NCBI GenBank assembly: GCA_963666875.2
Contig: CAXXPU010000005.1
Span: forward strand, 124,001-188,000
Reading direction: 5' to 3'
DNA: 64,000 bases
Source: G963662655 sp963666875
GTDB lineage: Bacteria; Cloacimonadota; Cloacimonadia; Cloacimonadales; JAIOQZ01
Shown: in pieces, positions 24,627 to 31,426 of the stretch
Position numbering within the stretch: position 1 is the first letter of the stretch
Layout of the letters: each line of letters begins with the position of its first letter
Translations under genes and position numbers: made by a program
The notes under the pieces: generated by a model
The model's input: the letters and a program-made list of their open reading frames with translations, nothing else
Told to the model about the DNA's origin: nothing
Database searches by the model: none

Positions 24627-25883
24627 TTAATTTATGATCGTTATCTTTCTGACAGTCAACCGTTTGGCGTTCTTCATCACTGCACAGAAATAGATACCGG
24701 ATATCGCATCCTTTGCATTCCATGAATCACCGCGAATATCCGCGACACGTCTTCCTTTCACATTATAGATCCGATAGCCGTCTGCCTGAACTCCCTCCGG
24801 CAGCGAAAACATAATCGCATCGCCGTGACGTGCTGGATTAGGCCATGCCCTGAGCGAGATATTCTTGCCCGACACGATCGGATCGTCTTCGATTGACGAG
24901 GTTTCCTGCTTTACGACGACATCCGTAGCGCCTACCGCAACCTCATACGTGTTCAGAAGCATATCGTTCGTCAGATCGTAGCGATAGACGTCCGAATTCT
25001 GGATATAGTCAGCAGCATCGACGGAAAGGAGCTCGGAATCGTAGATCGCCAGCGCGTTTCCACCCTGGAAAGCGTTGTCGCCGGGCGTGACGAGAATATC
25101 GAGCGTGGCGGCGTCATACACATAAACGCCTGCCGGCCAGGCGTTTCCCACGAACATCCGCCCGTCGTTCGCAGCCGTGATTGATCTCGGCGAGCCGCCC
25201 AGATTCAGGACATCGACAATTTGATTCGTTTCCGGATCGATGATATCGATCTTACCGCTCACACTGCCGTAATCTCCGGTACAGACCAGGTGGATCAGTC
25301 CGCTGTGGATCGCCATGTCCTGCGGGTTCAGATCGGTGTCGATGGTCGTGAGCACAGAGCAGGTCGCGGCGTCGATCACAGTGACGGTTCCGGGAGCATA
25401 AGACCAGTCCGCAGGATTGAATCCGGTGTTGGCAACGTAGAGCTTGCCATCGTAATACTGGATGCTCTGGGGGTAGGTTCCCGTGGTGACCGTGTTGACG
25501 ACCTCGTTCGACTCCGGATCGATCTGATAGACGAGTTCGCTGCCGCTGCCGGTCACCCAGATGTAGTCGGCTCCAATGCACACGTCGTATGGAAGGACGT
25601 TGTCGCCGAGATAGATCGTCGTTCGAACACGATTTCCATGCAGATCGACTACCTGCACCGTGTTCTCGTAGGTAATGGTCACGTATCCGGTGTTATCCAG
25701 AATCGCCATGCGATTCGGCGTTGCGTATGAAGCGCTTCCGAGAATGGCGTAATCCGGATCGATCGAGCCGGTGTCTGCATTGACGTAAGAAAGGGTCTGG
25801 CTTTCGGAATTGACGACGTAAAAGTCATATCCGGACAGGATCGCTGCCAGCATCGCAAGCAGCGCCATAAGCAATTGTTTCAT
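24627..25883 (-). CDS. secreted YncE-like beta-propeller, BtuG-like candidate cobalamin-binding protein
   Basis: A 418-aa secreted protein. Signal peptide MKQLLMALLAMLAAILSG, then seven or so YVTN-type blades (YVVNSESQTLSYVNADTGS, DVCIGADYIWVTGSGSELVY, KLYVANTGFNP, GRMFVGNAWPAGVYVYDAAT), then a C-terminal FlgD-like module (ISLRAWPNPARHGDAIMFSL ... GIYFCAVMKN). The leader is a cobalamin riboswitch. In Bacteroides the surface lipoprotein BtuG is a seven-bladed propeller that binds cobalamin for BtuB; the fold and the riboswitch make a similar role likely here, though this protein has a sorting-type C-terminus instead of a lipobox. The ATG at 25883 follows GAGGAGG; the longer frame merely crosses the riboswitch. 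Confidence 0.85.
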   Translation of the reverse strand: MKQLLMALLAMLAAILSGYDFYVVNSESQTLSYVNADTGSIDPDYAILGSASYATPNRMAILDNTGYVTITYENTVQVVDLHGNRVRTTIYLGDNVLPYDVCIGADYIWVTGSGSELVYQIDPESNEVVNTVTTGTYPQSIQYYDGKLYVANTGFNPADWSYAPGTVTVIDAATCSVLTTIDTDLNPQDMAIHSGLIHLVCTGDYGSVSGKIDIIDPETNQIVDVLNLGGSPRSITAANDGRMFVGNAWPAGVYVYDAATLDILVTPGDNAFQGGNALAIYDSELLSVDAADYIQNSDVYRYDLTNDMLLNTYEVAVGATDVVVKQETSSIEDDPIVSGKNISLRAWPNPARHGDAIMFSLPEGVQADGYRIYNVKGRRVADIRGDSWNAKDAISGIYFCAVMKNAKRLTVRKITIIN

Positions 25884-26125
25884 CTTTCCTCCTCGATGAG
25901 GAGGGCAAGTAAGGAGCCAACCTCGCTTTCCCTCCGAAAGTGATTGGATTTCGAAACCGGCATGTCTCCTGGCTCGAAGCTCGATCCTACTTGCTCCGCC
26001 TTCCCAACCATCGGTCAGTGGCGTGTCGGAGCGTTCGTAACTTCTCACAGGAGCGGGGGCTGCTCCCGAATTTCACGGGATTCCATCTTAGCGTTCGATT
26101 GAACGAACCGGAATCTGGTGCAAGT
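25884..26125 (-). ncRNA. cobalamin riboswitch with ribosome-binding-site sequestering hairpin
   Basis: On the minus strand the conserved parts occur in order: GAATCCCGTGAAATTCGGGA, AGCAGCCCCCGC (26053-26064), CTGTGAGAAG, GCCACTG (26016-26022), GGGAAGGC (25998-26005) and the B12 box AGCCAGGAGACATGCC (25959-25974; one base from AGCCAGGAGACCTGCC). The expression platform is readable: CCTCCTC-ATC-GAGGAGG (25888-25904) hides the ribosome-binding site, and an alternative stem GGAGGGAAAG (25926-25935) with CTTGCCCTCC (25900-25909) would release it. So control is probably translational, off when cobalamin is bound. A TTGACC box lies at 26146-26151. Confidence 0.93.
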
Positions 26126-26220
26126 TTTTCGTGCACTGCAAAACGGTCAAGGAAATCCAGAAATTTACAATGAGCAGTGGGAAATGAATTATAAGCACTC
26201 GAGATAACGGACCTTCGGAT

Positions 26221-26506
26221 TCAGGAATACCCCTATAATTATCATGCCATGAAAGCCTATGGTTCTGCTTTGCAACGACATACCTATGCTTACCGTTTAA
26301 AAAAGTATGTAAAAAAATCTGACATGAGTATGCAAAATAATTGTTGTCCTTCGACTCCGCTCAGGATGACACAATTATTATGCAACCGTCTGAAATGGAT
26401 ACAGTTATCCACAGTGTGTCATCCTGAGCGGAGTCGAAGGACACTGTGGATAACATCGATCAATATTCATCGAACCAAGATTCCACAGAAAAATGGGGGT
26501 ATTCCA
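26221..26506. mobile_element. 286-bp MITE-like element, copy 1
   Basis: Near-identical (only scattered substitutions, no length change) to 47434-47719. Ends: TCAGGAATACCCC on the left and GGGGGTATTCCA on the right, forming the inverted terminal sequence GGAATACCCC. A direct repeat ACCTTCGGAT flanks it (26211-26220 and 26507-26516), as expected for target duplication. Inside, a 29-bp inverted repeat (26345-26373 and 26415-26443) surrounds a 41-bp loop, and a 13-bp inverted repeat TTATCCACAGTGT/ACACTGTGGATAA (26405-26417, 26441-26453) contains two perfect DnaA boxes. No credible coding frame is inside. It lies between the riboswitch promoter and the 26585 gene. Confidence 0.85.
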
Positions 26507-26520
26507 ACCTTCGGATTTCC

Positions 26521-26526
26521 TTGACA
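26521..26526 (+). promoter_or_regulatory. -35-like TTGACA next to MITE copy 1
   Basis: TTGACA lies 4 bp beyond the right target duplication, 58 bp before the ATG of the outer-membrane protein gene. The same box lies beside copy 2 at 47735-47740. No good -10 hexamer is seen at 17 bp, so this is a weak call. Confidence 0.35.
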
Positions 26527-26584
26527 AATCCGCACCACCGATTTCATGCTTGCAAAAAGCACACAAAACCATATAAAGGAACGC

Positions 26585-28117
26585 ATGATGACAAAACGAT
26601 TCTTGTTTCTTATCCTTCTCGCGCTGCCATTTCTTCTTATGGCGCAGGATATTGACTCCACTTCCGTTACCGCGACTGCCAGCTCCGGCTTCGGATTCGG
26701 CGGAGCATTCGGAAGCATGACCATGAACGGAAAGACCTACGCGCAGATTCGACTCATGCCGGAACTCGCATTCGGAAAATTCGGCATCGGCATCGACGCG
26801 GACATCCTCATCGACGAAGAAGGAAACATCCGCGAAGAGGACTGGGACGACTGGGAAGATTACGTCAACAAGATCTACTACATTCGGTACGGACAGCGCG
26901 GCGATATCGTCTATGGTCGTATTGGCGGCTTCAAAGGCTACACCCTCGGGCATGGTCTGATCATGAGCAACTACTCCAACATGCTGCTCTATCCCGAATA
27001 CCGGCAGATCGGCCTCCAACTCGGCGGAACCTGGCCCGGCGAACTCGTCGAGCTGGAAGTGTTCACCTCGAACATCCTCGAAAACGACATCCTCGCTGGC
27101 CGCGTAGGCACCAAGCCACTCGGCATGATGCCAATACCGATCATCAGCAATCTCAAAATCGGCGTCTCGGCAGTCACGGATCAAGACCAGTACAAGGGTC
27201 TGCTGGACGACGACGACGATAACTACGCCAACGAATTCGACGATTACCCATACGACAAAGACCGCCACAACCGTATCGACGAAGAAGCGGATTTCTATCA
27301 GGAGATATTCGACGAGCTGATGGAAGACAGCCCCAATGACTCCTTGACGTTTGAGGAATGGTTCGAGACATCGGAGATCATCAACAGCCAGCGCAATCCC
27401 TCGCTGGACGAATTCGAAGAGGATGAAGTGACCGCCGTGGGTGCAGACTACGAACTGCCGCTCATCAATCTGCCGGCGTTCTACCTCAGCAACTACGGTG
27501 AATACGCGACCATCCTCGACCACGAGTGGGGTATCATCTTCCCCGGTTTCTATATGAAATTCCTCATCTTCAACATGAATCTCGAATACCGCTACTACCA
27601 CGAGGACTTCGAACCGTCCTTCTTCGACAATCTCTATGACGAAAACCGCGTGACGGTTTATACGCAGAACGATTCGACTGTCGCCGTCACCAAAGAAGAA
27701 ACGCTACCGCTTAACCCTGAAATGCAGGGCTGGTACGGCTGCGTAACGGCAAACCTCTTCAATACGCTCTATCTGACGGTTGCGTACGAGGACATGTACA
27801 CGAATTCGGATGAAGCAGAAGGCTGGAATAATCGCAACAAGTCGATCTGGGGTAAACTCTCGCTGGCGCAGAAGATCATTCCGCAGCTCAAGGAGCTCTC
27901 CGTTGCATACCAGCAGACGCGCGTGAAACACGTTCTGAAAGAATGGAAAACCCCGACAACTCTCATCACCGGTACAGTTATCTATGGCATGTCCGCAAAC
28001 ACCAACCTGGTCGCCAAATACCAGGAACGCTATGCCGACTACAACAACGACGGCGAGATCAAGGGTGAAGACGAGACCATCAAGACGATGGCCCTCGGCG
28101 TGGAATTCCATTTTTAA
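26585..28117 (+). CDS. outer-membrane beta-barrel protein with Asp-rich insertion
   Basis: A 510-aa protein with signal peptide (FLFLILLALPFLLMAQ) and beta-barrel character: alternating aromatic/polar strands (YYIRYGQRGDIVYGRIGGFK, FYMKFLIFNMNLEYRYYHED) and a final strand ending in Phe (MALGVEFHF). Residues about 210-235 contain DDDDDNYANEFDDYPYDKD, resembling calcium-binding thrombospondin-3-type repeats. No exact family recognised. The start at 26585 is chosen because AAAGGA is 5 bases before; an ATG lies also at 26588. MITE copy 1 is inserted just upstream. A terminator follows. Confidence 0.8.
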   Translation: MMTKRFLFLILLALPFLLMAQDIDSTSVTATASSGFGFGGAFGSMTMNGKTYAQIRLMPELAFGKFGIGIDADILIDEEGNIREEDWDDWEDYVNKIYYIRYGQRGDIVYGRIGGFKGYTLGHGLIMSNYSNMLLYPEYRQIGLQLGGTWPGELVELEVFTSNILENDILAGRVGTKPLGMMPIPIISNLKIGVSAVTDQDQYKGLLDDDDDNYANEFDDYPYDKDRHNRIDEEADFYQEIFDELMEDSPNDSLTFEEWFETSEIINSQRNPSLDEFEEDEVTAVGADYELPLINLPAFYLSNYGEYATILDHEWGIIFPGFYMKFLIFNMNLEYRYYHEDFEPSFFDNLYDENRVTVYTQNDSTVAVTKEETLPLNPEMQGWYGCVTANLFNTLYLTVAYEDMYTNSDEAEGWNNRNKSIWGKLSLAQKIIPQLKELSVAYQQTRVKHVLKEWKTPTTLITGTVIYGMSANTNLVAKYQERYADYNNDGEIKGEDETIKTMALGVEFHF

Positions 28118-28170
28118 GCAGTTAATATCGTATTAATAGAAGCCGGCAGCACGCCGACTTCAGAAAGTTG

Positions 28171-28206
28171 ACAAAGCCAGGGCGATTGACCTGGCTTTGT
28201 TTTTTT
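28171..28206 (+). terminator. Rho-independent terminator
   Basis: ACAAAGCCAGG-GCGATTGA-CCTGGCTTTGT followed by TTTTTT: 11-bp perfect stem. Confidence 0.95.
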
Positions 28207-28304
28207 CTGAGGTTTCCTGCACGGAAAACATGTGTTTTATATCTCATATAACTTGCTATAAATAAAATAGATGGCATTATTATCTAATAAAGTGGCGATA
28301 ATGC

Positions 28305-28998
28305 TACAGCCAGAACCGCAGAAGGCGATTTACCGACAGCTCGGTTTTCGAGGAAGTCTTCACCGAGATCGTTAGGCGAGGTATCGAGAACTGACTGGTG
28401 GAAGGCAAGATACTCTTTACGGATTCAACCCACACCAAGGCAGATGCGAACCCAAAGAAGTTCAAGCCGATCGTGGTGAACGAAACGCCTAAAGAAGTAT
28501 CTCGAAGAGCTGGAAGAACGATCGTCGGCAGCATGGCAAGAAACCGCTTCCACCCAGGAAAGATAGCAATCCGCCGACAAAGGAGATCAAGTCCAGCACA
28601 ACCGACCCGGACAGCGGGTTCATGACTCGTGACGGTAAACCAAAGGGATTCTACTATCTGGGTCACCGAACGGTTGACGCCAAAGTGAATTTCATTACCG
28701 ACATCCATGGTACACCCGCAAATATTCACGACAGCATTCCCTATACTGAACGGATTCAACGTCAAGACGCAAGGAGACGATTGAGCGGAGCTTCGCCAAC
28801 GCAAAGCAAATACACTGATATCGATACGCGAGATTCAGAGGATTGGAAAGGGTCAAAGAACAAGCCTATATGACGGCGATTGTTCAGAACATTAAGAAGT
28901 TAACGAGATGGCTCAACCAAAACTCTCCACTTCCTGCATTTCTGAGCCAGTTACGGCATTTGTCGGTGATATTCTTCATCGATCCAATTCAATTGTCT
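28305..28998 (+). pseudogene. IS1182-type transposase relic
   Basis: Several reading frames together give a recognisable but broken IS1182-family transposase: SQNRRRRFTDSSVFEEVFTE, then a TGA, LVEGKILFTDSTHTKADANP, PKEVSRRAG (frame lost), DPDSGFMTRDGKPKGFYYLG, HRTVDAKVNFITD, PANIHDSIPY, ERSFANAKQIH, YRYARFRGLERVKEQAY and MTAIVQNIKKLTRWL. At least one stop, several frameshifts and a missing N-terminal part mean it is dead. It is the only sign of this IS family in the window and lies after the terminator of the beta-barrel gene. Confidence 0.88.
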
Positions 28999-29017
28999 TA
29001 AACATCGAAATAATCCA

Positions 29018-29058
29018 AGAAAATAACGAACCTGAACGGTTCTCCCGCTCAGGTTCGT
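29018..29058 (-). terminator. terminator of the GLUG gene pair
   Basis: On the minus strand ACGAACCTGA-13 nt-TCAGGTTCGT, a 10-bp perfect stem followed by TATTTTCTT, 60 bp after the stop codon at 29118. Confidence 0.7.
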
Positions 29059-29117
29059 CAACAGTCTGTGTGCAGACACAGAGATCTGCCCCTATAGAAA
29101 TTGATCGAATGATATAA

Positions 29118-31406
29118 TCACTTCAACAACATCAGCTTGCGTACTTCCGTCTTCTCTCCCGTCTGCAACCGGCAGAAATAGACGCCGCTCGCGACATTCC
29201 GGTTGGTTTTGTCCGTTCCGTGCCAGACGACCGTGTGCTCGCCGGACTTGAACTGGTCGAAGCTCTTCACGCGCTGTCCGCGGATGTTGAAGATTTCTAT
29301 CGTCGCCGTCTCGCCCGTAGCGACGCTGAAGGAGATGGTCGTCTCGGGGTTGAAGGGATTGGGATAAATGGATTGCAGTTCGGTTACCAGCGAGGGTACC
29401 ACCTCATCGTCCACCGGCTCGGGAATTAATGTTTGCCAACTCAGATATGGAAATCCGTCGTTCAGCGTTTCGTCAATACACCAGATGTCTTCACCTGATT
29501 CGCCTCCCCAGGGATTTCGGTAGAAATCCCAAGGATTGGTCAAACCGAAGATTGAAATATCTGTGTAAGTAGAAATATCTCGCATTTCTTCAGTAGTTAT
29601 CCCGATCGCATAGGCGTCATACGTATGCTCACTCATGTCGGTGTTGAAGAAGCAATCAACACAATCATCAAGCGTTCCCCTTACTACTGCATTGATACTG
29701 GTACTCGCACTATAGCAGTTCTCGATATATCCGTCCGTAACATCCCCGATAAAATTACCACTGTGAGCTCCCTCTGTAACCGTGCCGACGAAATAGGAAT
29801 TGACGATGGTCGCATCATTATGTAAACATCCGACAAAACCGCCCATATAGCTTTCCCCGCTGATATCCATATCGCTGCTACATTCTGAAATCATAGACGA
29901 TTCTGATGAATAGATTATGCCTATGATCCCACCCAGGTAATCATCCCCAGTGATCGAACCAGAGAAACTACATCGTGATAACAGGAGCTCGGCGCCTGCA
30001 TTACTTGCACAACCACCACATCTACTATGTGCTTCAATTGTTCCATTCACCTTACAGTCGGTGATGATTTGATTACCACATAGTACTCCCGCGATCCCAC
30101 CAACGTATTCACAACCGAACACATCGATATTATCCAACGAAAGATCACATACTTTTGAATTTTCCAACACACTGAAAAAACCGACGCGCGATTGGTTATC
30201 CATATCGAGAACCAGATTGGAAATCGTATGACCATTCCCATCGAATTCTCCGTGAAACAAAGGAAATAGAAATCCCGGATGGCTCTCCATGTCCAAATCG
30301 TTCATCAAACGGTATCGACAAGTGTCATGCTCGGCGAAGTAAAGCATGTTATTTAGATCATCGAATGTGTTGATGAGGTAACAGGAATCCGCAACCTCGA
30401 AATAATCGTCCACATTGAGCGTTAAATCATTCGCCAGCCAGTCATTATATAGATCGGTTCCGACCGCTCCACACGTGATACGATGCTCGCCATTCAGTAG
30501 GACGGTTTCGTAATTGTAATGGCAATTCCAGCAATTCCCTCTCGTGTATTCTCCGGAAAATCCCCCACTAAAACCACTGCTGTGAACATTGCAGCTTGAG
30601 TAAGAATCGACAATGTTACGTTCATACCAGTCATTCGTTTCAAATTCGCCTAAAAAACCTCCGACATAATAGTCACCAGAAACGCTTCCGGAACAACTAC
30701 CGGAAGAAATAGATAGATCATAGCTGATTCTCCCGATAAATCCACCAACGCTTCCATATTCACCGTGAACATATGCCTGTGAATGGCAATTTTCGATACA
30801 TGAAGAGCTGCTATAACCCACGAATCCACCGACACTTGAAGAGCCATTGACTACCCCGGTGAAGCGGCAGCTATCAGCTAATGATCCCCAGATGAACATC
30901 CCAAAGAGCCCTCCGACAGATGAATTACCAGTAACATTACCGATTGCTCTGCAATTTCTCACCGTTGTAAACTCACTGCGTCCAATCAGTCCACCCGTTT
31001 TATCATATCCCGTTACATTGAGGTTCGAAATATTTATATTCGATATTTCCGCCTCCTCTGTTTGGCCAAACATTCCCACATTGGTCGAATCTGCCCTGTT
31101 GATGTATAAATTGAAAATCGTGTAATCCTGCCCATTATAGACACCCGAGAATGGATTGTCTTCATGACCGATACACGAAAATCCCGCGCCGTCGTTCCAG
31201 TTTTGCGTATCCGCAGCAGTTAGCGTCGCCGTCTGGATGAAGTGGCTGTCCCAGGACTCGGGTGTCGTGCTGAGCCATAAGAGGTTATCAAGCGTCTCGA
31301 TCTGGTAGGGATCGTTTTCGGTTCCGGAGCCGTTCGGCTGCACACCGTCAGAGAATAGCGATGTCAGGCCAAGTAAAAACAGAATTGTCAGAGTCAGGTA
31401 TCGCAT
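29118..31406 (-). CDS. secreted GLUG-repeat surface protein with FlgD-like C-terminal module
   Basis: A 762-aa secreted protein: signal peptide (LTLTILFLLGLTSLFS), then a leader (VQPNGSGTENDPYQIETLDN LLWL in two parts), and many repeats of the GLUG type (GGLIGRSEFTTVRNCRAIG, GGFVGYSSSSCIENCHSQAY, YMGGFVGCLHNDATIVNSYF), which form a right-handed beta-solenoid. The C-terminal FlgD-like module runs from SIYPNPFNPETTISFSVATG to VRKLMLLK. An adhesin-like role is likely; the ligand is unknown. It follows the 738-aa relative by 20 bp and was probably created by duplication, with the last 270 bp nearly identical at the DNA level. Confidence 0.87.
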   Translation of the reverse strand: MRYLTLTILFLLGLTSLFSDGVQPNGSGTENDPYQIETLDNLLWLSTTPESWDSHFIQTATLTAADTQNWNDGAGFSCIGHEDNPFSGVYNGQDYTIFNLYINRADSTNVGMFGQTEEAEISNINISNLNVTGYDKTGGLIGRSEFTTVRNCRAIGNVTGNSSVGGLFGMFIWGSLADSCRFTGVVNGSSSVGGFVGYSSSSCIENCHSQAYVHGEYGSVGGFIGRISYDLSISSGSCSGSVSGDYYVGGFLGEFETNDWYERNIVDSYSSCNVHSSGFSGGFSGEYTRGNCWNCHYNYETVLLNGEHRITCGAVGTDLYNDWLANDLTLNVDDYFEVADSCYLINTFDDLNNMLYFAEHDTCRYRLMNDLDMESHPGFLFPLFHGEFDGNGHTISNLVLDMDNQSRVGFFSVLENSKVCDLSLDNIDVFGCEYVGGIAGVLCGNQIITDCKVNGTIEAHSRCGGCASNAGAELLLSRCSFSGSITGDDYLGGIIGIIYSSESSMISECSSDMDISGESYMGGFVGCLHNDATIVNSYFVGTVTEGAHSGNFIGDVTDGYIENCYSASTSINAVVRGTLDDCVDCFFNTDMSEHTYDAYAIGITTEEMRDISTYTDISIFGLTNPWDFYRNPWGGESGEDIWCIDETLNDGFPYLSWQTLIPEPVDDEVVPSLVTELQSIYPNPFNPETTISFSVATGETATIEIFNIRGQRVKSFDQFKSGEHTVVWHGTDKTNRNVASGVYFCRLQTGEKTEVRKLMLLK

Positions 31407-31426
31407 GATTACCTCCAGGTTCAGGA

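Noticed and set aside
26405..26453. Replication origin
   Set aside because: Only two DnaA boxes per element, no AT-rich unwinding region and no dnaA, dnaN or gidA gene nearby; the boxes belong to a repeated element.
26249..26524. Small frames inside the MITE copies (also 47516-47731)
   Set aside because: They contain the CPSTPLRMT and CHPERSRRT peptides that come from translating a widespread non-coding repeat.
26405..27601. Long minus-strand frame of 398 codons starting over the beta-barrel gene
   Set aside because: Antisense of the acidic barrel gene (Val/Phe/Glu-rich text); ends in the MITE inverted repeat.
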